A stretch of 64,000 bases of DNA from an uncultured Chloroflexota bacterium (GCA_913043205.1 CAJWLF010000004.1:57853-121852); one strand, 5' to 3'. Numbered from the stretch's first letter, positions 31,561-40,565 are shown. Program-made: numbers and translations. The notes: generated by a model from the sequence alone, not told the origin.

Positions 31561-32042
31561 CTTGTGTCTTTACCTTCAGGTGTCGACTGCTTGTGAGATT
31601 CCACTAATGCTTGTATATAAATTAGGGCCCTTTGGAGTCGATTTTCAGTCTTTTCAGGGGGGCGACTTGGCCAAATGATTGGTTGTAGGGTGTTCGTATT
31701 CGTATGAGATGAGTCTACGTTGATTTCTCTTTGAGCTTCTACTAAGTCCAGATCGAAGTAAGCTGCCCGCTCGATCTCCCCTATATCATTGGTTTCAGCA
31801 ATTTGGCTCTGTAGTGCATGCTTTATCTCCAATTCATAAGCTAGATCCTGCTCTAATTGTCTAAGCTCGCTACCCATAGATACGAGAGTAGATATCTTCA
31901 GAACGTAAGCCATTGAAACGATGAATACGCCTAGAAAGACAAGCAACATTATGCGGCTAGGCTTGAGGAGTTTTAAGGTTTTGAGTTTTGGGAGTGCAGT
32001 TCTTCGAACGCTGGGCCTTTTTAACAATACCTGTAGAGCCAT
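31557..32042 (-). CDS. FtsL-like cell division protein
   Basis: Single TM (IMLLVFLGVFIVSMAYVLKI) plus coiled coil; position between rsmH and ftsI. Confidence 0.65.
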   Translation of the reverse strand: MALQVLLKRPSVRRTALPKLKTLKLLKPSRIMLLVFLGVFIVSMAYVLKISTLVSMGSELRQLEQDLAYELEIKHALQSQIAETNDIGEIERAAYFDLDLVEAQREINVDSSHTNTNTLQPIIWPSRPPEKTENRLQRALIYIQALVESHKQSTPEGKDTR

Positions 32043-32044
32043 AA

Positions 32045-32938
32045 TTAATTTGCTGTGCGGGCGGCGCGTAATCTAGCGCTGCGGCATCTAGGATTACTGG
32101 CTATTTCAGTTGGGCATGGTCTTACTGGGCGTGGAGTCAGTATTTCTAGCAATCCGGCTTTCGAAGCTGCTCGAAATATACGCTTAACCTTGCCATCTTC
32201 AAGGCTATGGAAGCTTATAACTACTATGCGGGCACCTCGGCAACACACTTTCAATGCTCCATAGATACCTGCTTCTAGATTGTCTAACTCGTTGTTTACA
32301 TGTATGCGCAACGCTTGAAAGGTCTTTGTTGCGGGATGTAGCCGTCTATTTTTGAATCCAACAGTTCGTATGATGAGATTTGCTAAGGTTAGCGTGCTTG
32401 TGATCGAAGTTTGCGATCGTTCTCTTACAATGGCTCTAGCTATCCGCCTGGAGTTGCGTTCCCCGCCTAAGTTAAAAAGAAGATCTGCTAATTGTTTCTC
32501 TGGGGTGTACTTGATGACTTCGCTAGCTGGCTTCCCTGTGCTCTGGTCCATTCTCATATCTAAAGGGCCGTCTAATTTAAAGGAAAATCCTCTGGTTGCG
32601 TCGGATAATTGATGCGAGGAAACCCCAAGGTCCATCAACACTCCATCAACTGGCGGGAAACCGGTTTCGTTAACCACTGATTGCATGGATGCCAGATTGC
32701 CATGGGCAAGTACTATGCGATTGCCAAATTCTCTGAGTACTGATCTGCCATTAGTTATGGCATTTATGTCAGTATCTATTGCTAGAATCCGGCCACTCGG
32801 GCTATTTGCATTCAATATAGAGGTTGTATGTCCACACCCTCCTAGGGTTGCGTCGATAAAGTTTTGGTCGTTCTGAGGACTCAGATACTGCATGACTTCT
32901 CGTGTCATTACAGGGATGTGAATGCTGGAATCTATCAT
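32045..32938 (-). CDS. rsmH: 16S rRNA (cytosine(1402)-N(4))-methyltransferase
   Basis: HIPVMTREVMQYL, DATLGGCGHTTSIL, GVLMDLGVSSHQLSDATRGFSF. Track ORF opens at GTG 32986; ATG 32938 fits homologs better. Confidence 0.95.
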   Translation of the reverse strand: MIDSSIHIPVMTREVMQYLSPQNDQNFIDATLGGCGHTTSILNANSPSGRILAIDTDINAITNGRSVLREFGNRIVLAHGNLASMQSVVNETGFPPVDGVLMDLGVSSHQLSDATRGFSFKLDGPLDMRMDQSTGKPASEVIKYTPEKQLADLLFNLGGERNSRRIARAIVRERSQTSITSTLTLANLIIRTVGFKNRRLHPATKTFQALRIHVNNELDNLEAGIYGALKVCCRGARIVVISFHSLEDGKVKRIFRAASKAGLLEILTPRPVRPCPTEIASNPRCRSARLRAARTAN

Positions 32939-32963
32939 CTTGTATTTGACACGATAGGTGGCC

Positions 32964-32999
32964 TGTGTGAGGTGAAGGGGAGGCACTTCACCTCACACA
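32964..32999 (-). other. Perfect 14-bp inverted repeat with 8-nt loop in the mraZ-rsmH intercistronic region
   Basis: TGTGTGAGGTGAAG - GGGAGGCA - CTTCACCTCACACA read directly; no T-tract on the minus strand after it. Confidence 0.85.
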
Positions 33000-33005
33000 T
33001 TTGCC

Positions 33006-33452
33006 CTATAAAGTGTGAGTCGACTGTGACCGGGCTTCCAACATTGTGTCGGCAGCAGATTCGTCTACCCGACGTTTCTGCTGTTCCCACGATTCTTGAC
33101 TCCAAATTTCTATTTTTTCGCCGGCGCCTACTACTGCGACGTCTTTCTCAATACCTGCCGATTGCCGAAGTGATTGTGATAGAATGACGCGCCCTTGCCG
33201 GTCGAATTCAGCAGGTTCCGCATTTGCAAAAAGCTTTCTTCGTGCGTTCCGGCCTTCTGGTGTGAAATCATCGAGCGCTACTACCCGGTTGGCTTTTTGT
33301 TGCCATACCTCGCCTGGGTATAAATCCAAACATTGCTCGACTCCCTCGGTGAGTGTTGCCCCGTCGGGCATTAATTCCCGGAAGCGGCTGGGTACGGTTA
33401 ATCGCCCCTTGGAATCCAAGGAATGCAAATAAGTCCCCATAAACGTGCGCAT
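33006..33452 (-). CDS. mraZ: Transcriptional regulator MraZ
   Basis: GTYLHSLDSKGRLTVPSRFRE and FDRQGRVILSQSLRQSAGI AbrB-like repeats. Confidence 0.95.
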   Translation of the reverse strand: MRTFMGTYLHSLDSKGRLTVPSRFRELMPDGATLTEGVEQCLDLYPGEVWQQKANRVVALDDFTPEGRNARRKLFANAEPAEFDRQGRVILSQSLRQSAGIEKDVAVVGAGEKIEIWSQESWEQQKRRVDESAADTMLEARSQSTHTL

Positions 33453-33485
33453 GCCGCTGCCGATCTATCACTTTTGTCCACATAA

Positions 33486-33515
33486 TTGGTCCCACGATGC
33501 CCCACTTTTTGCCAC
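33486..33515 (-). promoter_or_regulatory. Putative MraZ operator: three phased GTGG[GC]-N5 boxes
   Basis: Minus strand GTGGCAAAAA|GTGGGGCATC|GTGGGACCAA, exactly 10-bp spacing, 34 bp upstream of the mraZ start; first box overlaps a TATAGT hexamer. Confidence 0.75.
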
Positions 33516-33708
33516 TATATTGGCAAATTGTGGTCTTAATTGAACCGTATTCCCCACCAACAGTCAAGTTTAAGGGATGAAGCACCGTGCTCGATAGTAC
33601 AAATCGGTAGCTTTAAGCGTGGTCAGATGGGTCGGCTAATCCAGTTGTTTGGTAGCTGTTACTCTACAAATTAGCGATAATTTGGGAAGTGATAAGCGCA
33701 ATAAAGAC

Positions 33709-34140
33709 TTAAAGTGGATCTTGACTATCGTTCAAATAGAAATCCAACGCAGAATTTGCTAATTGATCAGCCCGGTCGTTTGCACTACGACTGACATGGC
33801 AGTAGGTTACCAAATCAAATCGTTCTGCAGCTTTCTGAACAGCGGATGCCAAATTTTGTAATTCCAAGTCTTTTATTTTGTATTCTCCTTGCAACTGCTT
33901 GGCCACTAACTCACTGTCCATACGGATTTCGACATCCTTTTTTCCTAGAGTGAAAGCTGCTAGCAACCCAGCAAGTACAGCCCTGTATTCGGCTTGGTTG
34001 TTGGTTGCTTGACCTAAATAAAGAGATATTTCCCCTATTGGTCTTCCCTCGGAATCCCAGAGCATTACCCCGACAGCAGACATTCCAGGGTTGCCGCGAG
34101 ATGCACCGTCCGTGTATATGATTACTTTGTTATCCGTCAT
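33709..34140 (-). CDS. rnhA: Ribonuclease HI
   Basis: VIIYTDGASRGNPGMSAVGVML, ATNNQAEYRAVLAGL, MDSELVAKQLQGEYK. Confidence 0.93.
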   Translation of the reverse strand: MTDNKVIIYTDGASRGNPGMSAVGVMLWDSEGRPIGEISLYLGQATNNQAEYRAVLAGLLAAFTLGKKDVEIRMDSELVAKQLQGEYKIKDLELQNLASAVQKAAERFDLVTYCHVSRSANDRADQLANSALDFYLNDSQDPL

Positions 34141-34376
34141 GTGGACATCGAATTTTGTGTATTAATCCATATTAATTGGGTCAACAAATCGCGTTGAAAG
34201 AGCGAAAAAGTGACTTGGTTTACAGCACTCATTCTCCCAAAGCGTTACAGTAAGGTACAGCAAAACGTTGATTTAAGTGCTGGATGCTACGTTTTGTTCA
34301 TTGGAATATGAATCTTGAAATGCTGGGAAAAAGGAATTTGTTTTGACATTCTTGTGGATTACAGGGAGATGGAGAT

Positions 34377-35498
34377 ATGTCGATTAAACCCTCTGGATTA
34401 CGAGGAATAGAAGTTGCCGACTCCTCTATATGTTTTATAGATGGTGAAAAAGGTGTCTTACGGTACTACGGTTATCCAATACAAGAACTTGCAGAACAAT
34501 CGTCTTTTGAAGAATCGGTGTATTTACTTTGGAATGGCAACCTGCCTACCAAGAGCGAGCTAACGACTTTTGAAGGGCAACTTTTGGAGGAGCGGTTTGT
34601 ACCTGATTATACCTGGGTAGTTGCTGAGGAAATTTCACGTAAAATGTTGCCGATGGATGCTATGCGCACCTTAGTGTCGGGATTGTCTGGGGATGACCCT
34701 GATGATGGCAACGATACGGTTGAGGCGAACAAGCGGAAAGCTTCAAGGTTGTTGGCAAAGACTCCTACCTTGGTGGCTGGTGCATATCGAATTGCCCAAG
34801 GTAAATCTCCAATTCCACCAAATGATGGTCTGAATTTAGCTGGAAACTTTCTTTATATGCTGACAGGTGAACAGCCTACCGCAACAGCAATTCGGGCTCT
34901 TGATGTTGCCCTTATATTGCATGCAGAGCATGAGCTTAATGCATCGACTTTTGCTGCACGAGTTATTGCTGCTACCTTGACTGATATGTACTCGGCGGTT
35001 ACTGGGGCCATAGGTGCACTAAAGGGACCACTGCATGGAGGGGCTAACGCGGCCGCACTGCAGATGTTGCAGGATATAGGGACTATAGACAGGGTCGAAT
35101 CTGAAATTCAGGCAAGGTTGGATCGACGCGACTTAATTATGGGTTTTGGACACGCTGTATACAAAACCATAGATCCGAGAGCACTAGTACTTAAGCAGAT
35201 GGCTGCACAGTTAGGGGAAGATAATGGGGATTCCACTCTATACGAACTTTCAGTAAAAGTAGAAGAAGTAGTAATGAAGAAGAAAGAGTTGAACCCTAAT
35301 GTAGACTTCTATTCTGCTTCGGTTTACTCAGATCTCATGATACCTGTGGAACTTTTTACCCCAGTTTTTGGTATTAGCCGAATGAGTGGATGGGCAGCCC
35401 ACATACTTGAACAAATCTCTAACAACAGAATTATTCGGCCTCGAACCAACTATGTAGGAAAAGAACAGCAAGAATACCAATCCCTGTCTGGGCGATAG
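34377..35498 (+). CDS. gltA: Citrate synthase
   Basis: GLRGIEVADSSICFIDGEKGVLRYYGYPIQELAE, GPLHGGANAAAL, MGFGHAVYKTIDPRA. Confidence 0.95.
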   Translation: MSIKPSGLRGIEVADSSICFIDGEKGVLRYYGYPIQELAEQSSFEESVYLLWNGNLPTKSELTTFEGQLLEERFVPDYTWVVAEEISRKMLPMDAMRTLVSGLSGDDPDDGNDTVEANKRKASRLLAKTPTLVAGAYRIAQGKSPIPPNDGLNLAGNFLYMLTGEQPTATAIRALDVALILHAEHELNASTFAARVIAATLTDMYSAVTGAIGALKGPLHGGANAAALQMLQDIGTIDRVESEIQARLDRRDLIMGFGHAVYKTIDPRALVLKQMAAQLGEDNGDSTLYELSVKVEEVVMKKKELNPNVDFYSASVYSDLMIPVELFTPVFGISRMSGWAAHILEQISNNRIIRPRTNYVGKEQQEYQSLSGR

Positions 35499-35512
35499 GA
35501 AGTATTAGGTGA

Positions 35513-36970
35513 TCAATGATTACCGAGTCCAGGTATTTCGCTAGGGGTGGATACCCTCCCTCTTGTGGAGGCCATGGAAGCGCAAATTATTAACAGTGTT
35601 GCCCCTCCGATGTATATAACTTGGAACCCCTCTAATAGTGGTCCGATAGGGGAATCAAGGGTTGTTGTGACGCCTGAGTGGGATGTCACAACAGCTGTAA
35701 AAACTGCACCCCATACTGCTTGGCCTGCGGAGAAACCGAAATTTCGGGCCCATGCTAAGAACCCGCCAGCCATGCCGAGTCGATGATAAGGCAATGCCCC
35801 CATTATTGAACTTGCATTAGGAGACATAAAAAGGCCTTGGCCGGTCCCTACACACAGTGCTCTAATAGCTAGTTCATGCATTTGAGTGCTTTCGTCTACA
35901 AAAGCGAAGCTGAACGTTGCCCCACTCATGACGAGCAGTCCCATTGTCGCAGGCAATCGTGGTCCAAAACGATCTACGATTGTCCCTCCAACGAAGGCAA
36001 ATGAGACACTACCTGCAGGGATTAAGGCCATAACTAATCCTATTTGACCGATCTTCAATTCGACTACGTTTTGAAGTAGGAATGGTGTAAGCAATGCCAA
36101 TCCAGCTACAGAAGTGAAAGTCAATACTGAAATTATTAGTGAGAGTGTGAATGTATGGAGTCGGAATACGCGCAATTCAATTAATGGATGGTCGATGTGT
36201 ATTTGCCTAAACAGGAATACAGTGATACCAGATATGAAAAAGCCAGTCGCCGTCAAAATCTTGTAATCATCCCAGCCGATTCTTTGACCCTGATTCAGTG
36301 CGTATATAAGTGCAGCAATCCATAACAGGAGTAGCACAGCACTAAGAACATCGAACTTATCTGATTTGGATGGTTTTGTGTCTATCAGCAGTCTTGGTCC
36401 AATTGCTAAGGCCAGCAGGGCAAATGGTAACCCGGTTAGAAATACGAGTCGCCACTCCACAAGCTCTGCAATTGTGCCCCCTACGAGGGGTCCCAACAAA
36501 AGTCCGATCGATACGATACTGCCGTTAACCCCCATAGCCCGTCCGCGATTGGCAGTAGGGAAAGCCCCTACCATTAATGCAGGTCCAGTGGACTGGAGCA
36601 TAGCTGCGCCTATGCTTTCGTATATTCTGGATCCTATTAGGAAGGATATGTGAGGGCTTACACTGCAAAGTATTGCCCCGCTGCCATAAATTGCGAAGCC
36701 CATCAGGGCTATCTTTTTTCGTCCTACAATATCTGACAATCGGCCGAACGATAGCATCAACCCGCTCATGCCCAACAGATAGGCCAGTACTACCCACTGC
36801 ACTACAGGTAAATCCTCGCCCAATTCCTCGGCAATGGTTGGGAGGATTACATTGATAGAGCCACCGTCTATGGTGGACATCAGTACACCGGAACCTACTA
36901 CGAGCACCACTCCCCAGTTGGGATTGGTGGGGTTACTAGATTCCATGAATTTTTGGTTTGAAATGGTCAC
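35513..36970 (-). CDS. MFS transporter, DHA2/EmrB-QacA-like
   Basis: Multi-TM; STIDGGSINVILPTIAEELG, GRLSDIVGRKKIALMG. Confidence 0.88.
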   Translation of the reverse strand: MTISNQKFMESSNPTNPNWGVVLVVGSGVLMSTIDGGSINVILPTIAEELGEDLPVVQWVVLAYLLGMSGLMLSFGRLSDIVGRKKIALMGFAIYGSGAILCSVSPHISFLIGSRIYESIGAAMLQSTGPALMVGAFPTANRGRAMGVNGSIVSIGLLLGPLVGGTIAELVEWRLVFLTGLPFALLALAIGPRLLIDTKPSKSDKFDVLSAVLLLLWIAALIYALNQGQRIGWDDYKILTATGFFISGITVFLFRQIHIDHPLIELRVFRLHTFTLSLIISVLTFTSVAGLALLTPFLLQNVVELKIGQIGLVMALIPAGSVSFAFVGGTIVDRFGPRLPATMGLLVMSGATFSFAFVDESTQMHELAIRALCVGTGQGLFMSPNASSIMGALPYHRLGMAGGFLAWARNFGFSAGQAVWGAVFTAVVTSHSGVTTTLDSPIGPLLEGFQVIYIGGATLLIICASMASTRGRVSTPSEIPGLGNH

Positions 36971-37013
36971 TTTGGATGATGATGGGTGTAATCAGTAGGA
37001 CTCTTTTCTGTCT

Positions 37014-37424
37014 TTAAAGGCGGTCAATCATATTTGTTGCGCTTTCGAAAACTGTTCTGATGTTATTAGCAGGGGTATGCCGAGAAACTAACATGGTGCC
37101 TTGGTTATCTTCGATGTCAAACTTCATGTCTTCTAGCATAGAAAGATCGTCTCTCCATTTAAGGATGGAATCTCTGGGTAATTTGGAAGATCTCAAAACT
37201 CGCAATGGAACACCTATAGTTATGTATCTGCCGGAATTATGCAGCTTATTTATAGTGATCAAAGTTATATGTAATTCTTGCCAAATTGCGCGACAGGCTA
37301 TCCCGTTTTGAAGCGGTATAGCAAATCCTACATGATCGATCCATGTCCTGATTGGGTAGACACAATTGGGAGCGATTTGCCCTAGAGAATTAAGTGTGAC
37401 CTCTAATCTATTATTTGGGGCCAA
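37014..37424 (-). CDS. Uncharacterised protein, apparently co-transcribed with the CoA-transferase-like pair
   Basis: 136-aa ORF with TTG start directly after the stop of the upstream gene, GAGG 6 nt upstream of the start; no recognised family. Confidence 0.6.
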   Translation of the reverse strand: MAPNNRLEVTLNSLGQIAPNCVYPIRTWIDHVGFAIPLQNGIACRAIWQELHITLITINKLHNSGRYITIGVPLRVLRSSKLPRDSILKWRDDLSMLEDMKFDIEDNQGTMLVSRHTPANNIRTVFESATNMIDRL

Positions 37425-38192
37425 TTAATCCTCATTAATTTTTGTGTCAGGTTGTGACGATGTAGCAACTATGTTGCCGTGTTCGTCTTTAAACAAGTCA
37501 CTATGGACTGTATTTTCGAGGTCATCAGAAGCGGCGTCATCTATCTGCTGATTAGTTGGCAGTTTGCTTGTAAGTGTAGCATCGGTAAGTGTGGTCAAAT
37601 GTTCCCAATTAACGTTCGGTGCCAAGTCTAGCAATTGAAATGTATTGTTTTGGACAGCAAATAATCCATGTTTTGTTATTGCCATATCTGCGCCTATATC
37701 TACCAATGTCGGCAATTTACAGGAAGATTGTAGTGCGGGTTTAGATTGATCATCTGCCGGACTTATCGCTGCAATAATTCGTGGGCGCTTTGGAGATCCT
37801 GTTCCAGCCAAGTTTTGGCATTTGTAGTCAGTCATGTTTGTATGTTTAGGTACTATGGATCCGGTATGGTCGATCTGTATAGCATCGATGACGAACGTAT
37901 CAATCCGATTGCTTTGCAGCAGATTAAACAGAGAATTAGGATCAACAATAGATCCCCAGTCCTGCAGTCCGATGGGTTGGTGTGTGTTGTCAGACGTACT
38001 ATGAGAATGAGGCGGTATGCGTGGTCTTGGACCGGCTCCAACAACCCCATTTGTGCATATTAAAACCACAGCATTTTCTACGGGAATATGTTCCCATAGA
38101 TTGATGGGGCTGTGTTCATGCACCAAAACAATTTCGCCAGGCGAAAATTCATTCGCCAGCCTAGATGCCATGTCGTTAGCCTGCCAGGTCAC
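37425..38192 (-). CDS. Divergent CoA-transferase subunit B-like protein lacking the catalytic Glu
   Basis: AVVLICTNGVVGAGPRP aligns with the ENG(I/L)LGxGP motif of class I CoA-transferases; MAITKHGLFAVQNNTFQLLDLAPNVNWEHLTTLTDATL matches the subunit B C-terminus. Confidence 0.72.
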   Translation of the reverse strand: MTWQANDMASRLANEFSPGEIVLVHEHSPINLWEHIPVENAVVLICTNGVVGAGPRPRIPPHSHSTSDNTHQPIGLQDWGSIVDPNSLFNLLQSNRIDTFVIDAIQIDHTGSIVPKHTNMTDYKCQNLAGTGSPKRPRIIAAISPADDQSKPALQSSCKLPTLVDIGADMAITKHGLFAVQNNTFQLLDLAPNVNWEHLTTLTDATLTSKLPTNQQIDDAASDDLENTVHSDLFKDEHGNIVATSSQPDTKINED

Positions 38193-38908
38193 TGATAGTC
38201 TCTTGGGGTTTCAATTATGGAATCTATGAACACTCCAGATGTATGGATTTGCTCGGTGTTCAAGTCTCCTGTTTCGAATAATTCGGAAGTTTCTACTATT
38301 ACATTTTGCGCTGCAGTTGCCATAGTGGGATTGAAGTTGCCCTCGGATTTCCGAAAAATGAGATTGCCGAATTTATCACTGCGAAATGCGCGAATAAGAG
38401 CTGTGTCAGATTGAATCGGCATCTCGATATTGTAGATCGACCCATCCACAATAACCGTGTTATCAGATTGAGTATAGGTATTGTTCGAATGTGCCGGCAT
38501 TAGTATCCCGGCTGACCCTATTGCTCCGATTCGTATTCGTTCTGCCAACATGCTTTGGGAAGTGATTTCGATTATTAGGTTGTTCTTCTCTGCCAGATGT
38601 TCTAATTGTTCATCGTCTGATAATCGACTTGTAATTAGTTTTTCTACCATTCCGGCTGCGATTAATTTACCTGCCCCGAAGTCACAGCTAGAAACATCGG
38701 CGGCCACTAAAGTGAACGGACCAGGATTATGTTGAATTAGACCTTCAATAAGGTGTTCGGGTGATCCGACTCCTTGTATCCCACCCAATGAAATCGAGCT
38801 ATTTTGTGGGATATTGGCAAGGACACTTCGGAGGTCGGTACTTTTATCCAAAGCCTCACGATGATCAGCATTTCTAACAGAGTCCTGCTGAATGTCTTGG
38901 ATGGACAA
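38189..38908 (-). CDS. CoA-transferase subunit A family protein
   Basis: SISLGGIQGVGSPEHLIEGLI, LAERIRIGAIGSAGILMP, DKFGNLIFRKSEGNFNPTMATAAQNVIVET, IHTSGVFID; ATGA overlap with the next gene. Confidence 0.85.
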   Translation of the reverse strand: MSIQDIQQDSVRNADHREALDKSTDLRSVLANIPQNSSISLGGIQGVGSPEHLIEGLIQHNPGPFTLVAADVSSCDFGAGKLIAAGMVEKLITSRLSDDEQLEHLAEKNNLIIEITSQSMLAERIRIGAIGSAGILMPAHSNNTYTQSDNTVIVDGSIYNIEMPIQSDTALIRAFRSDKFGNLIFRKSEGNFNPTMATAAQNVIVETSELFETGDLNTEQIHTSGVFIDSIIETPRDYQ

Positions 38909-38935
38909 TTTAACTTCCCTCCGGAAAACAGATTT

Positions 38936-39364
38936 CTATTTGGCGAATTTTTTGATTACGCTGGCAAGGGCGGTGCTCAGTCCTAAAGCAATTCCAAATG
39001 CGATAGCTGCGCGAGTATTCATCAAGCATTTGATATTGCCTTCTATGGAACCACCAATAACTCCTACAGCGAAAACATTTTGGGCATCGATGCTCCCTCC
39101 GACTACCCACTGTGAAGCTGAATTAGCTATGCGTACACTGCCGCCTCCGGCAACAACGCTCGCACTGTTGCGAATCTCTGTGTTTGCACTAAGCGAAGCG
39201 CCCGTCATGCTCAGGTTATGATGGCTCCGGCTGCCCTGGCTAACGGCTATCGCTGAGTATTTCGCTTGTAAGCGGTCGGCACGCACTCTTTGCACCGCCG
39301 CACGTTCAATTACGGTTTGATCATAACGTTCGCTTGATGTTGCTTTGTGGTCTTGTTCGTGCAA
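38936..39364 (-). CDS. Small protein with 15-aa GGS repeats and a C-terminal TM segment
   Basis: 142 aa; NSASVVAGGGSVRIA/NSASQWVVGGSIDAQ/NVFAVGVIGGSIEGN then AAIAFGIALGLSTALASVIKKFAK. Confidence 0.75.
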   Translation of the reverse strand: MHEQDHKATSSERYDQTVIERAAVQRVRADRLQAKYSAIAVSQGSRSHHNLSMTGASLSANTEIRNSASVVAGGGSVRIANSASQWVVGGSIDAQNVFAVGVIGGSIEGNIKCLMNTRAAIAFGIALGLSTALASVIKKFAK

Positions 39365-39374
39365 ATGGTCCTCC

Positions 39375-40565
39375 CTATAGATCGTATTCTCGGCTAGAGG
39401 TCTTGAATGCTTCCATTCTGGCTGCGGACATTATCTGATGCAAAGATACTCCTGCCTTTAATGCAGCTTCATGGCAGTCGTCGTACTCTGGCATTGCATC
39501 ACGGATAGCTCCGTCCGATAAAGACAACTTTACTCGTATATTGCCCCATTTGGTTCCGACTGTGATCGACCTTCGTGGTAATACGTTGCGATGCATGTTG
39601 GTGTATCGGATTCCCAAAGTTGTTGTTTCTTTGAATAGAGTCGCAGAGTGTTTTTCTCTATCTTCTGGCAAGGAAATTACAGTAATTTGGGTTCCAATAC
39701 GACCTTTCTTCATAAAAATAGGATTCGTAAATACGTCTAACGCACCACTTGCGAACAATACTTCTGAAGTGTGAGCTATGGACTGAGGTGATGCATCATC
39801 TATGTTGGTTTCTATCACGGTGACCATGTCAGATTCATCTGTATTTGTCGAAGTACCACAAACTATGCGTAGCACATTAGACTCTGCGACTGCGTTCTGG
39901 CCCGCTCCTAACCCAATGCTGTTCACTTTCATTGCCGGCATTGGGCCGAAACTAGTCGCGCTTTCGGTAAGAATAAGGGCACCGGTTGGGGTTAGTAATT
40001 CGTGTTCATCGGTAGTTGAGTAGACAGGTGTACTACGTTCCTTTAAAAGTGCCAGTGTGGCTGGTCCCGGGATAGGTATCACGCCATGTTGTGTTTGGGC
40101 GGTCCCTCCGCCAGTATTTATTGGTGATACTACTATATTGTTTGCATTTAGCCATGCAAGACCCGCAGATGCTCCGACAATGTCTAGAATTGAGTCTAGT
40201 GCACCCACCTCATGAAAATGAACTTTGTCTAGATCGAGGCCATGTACAGTGGCTTCTGCTCGTGCCAGGCGTTCAAACATGGAGATTGATCGATTGGTTA
40301 TTTCATCAGGCAGATTGGCAGCAACGATGATGTCCACTACGTCAGATAAACCTCTGTGACTATGCTCGTGTGGGAGAGAAAAATCAATTGACGTTGCAAC
40401 GAAAGCCCCTCGGGTTACGCGATTTAGGTGAAGTCCGTCTTTAGGTAGACCTACTTTTTGTAATGTGTCTTTGATCTCTTGAACTGGCCATCCAAGGTCT
40501 GCCAATGCCCCCAAAAACATGTCCCCGCTGGCACCTGAAAATGCTTGTATATAGGCAGTTGTCAT
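39375..40565 (-). CDS. larC: Nickel-pincer cofactor synthesis protein LarC (cyclometallase), single ORF
   Basis: AYIQAFSGASGDMFLGALADLGW, KVHFHEVGALDSILDIVG, ELLTPTGALIL; Met at 40565 overlaps the larB stop. Confidence 0.9.
   Translation of the reverse strand: MTTAYIQAFSGASGDMFLGALADLGWPVQEIKDTLQKVGLPKDGLHLNRVTRGAFVATSIDFSLPHEHSHRGLSDVVDIIVAANLPDEITNRSISMFERLARAEATVHGLDLDKVHFHEVGALDSILDIVGASAGLAWLNANNIVVSPINTGGGTAQTQHGVIPIPGPATLALLKERSTPVYSTTDEHELLTPTGALILTESATSFGPMPAMKVNSIGLGAGQNAVAESNVLRIVCGTSTNTDESDMVTVIETNIDDASPQSIAHTSEVLFASGALDVFTNPIFMKKGRIGTQITVISLPEDREKHSATLFKETTTLGIRYTNMHRNVLPRRSITVGTKWGNIRVKLSLSDGAIRDAMPEYDDCHEAALKAGVSLHQIMSAARMEAFKTSSREYDL

Noticed and set aside
34141-34376. TTGACA at the citrate synthase upstream region as a promoter
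   Set aside because: No acceptable -10 hexamer at 16-18 bp spacing; not reported as a feature.
37746-38063. Plus and minus shadow ORFs over the CoA-transferase-like B gene
   Set aside because: The minus frame 37425..38192 shows family-like conservation and operon spacing; the shadows do not.
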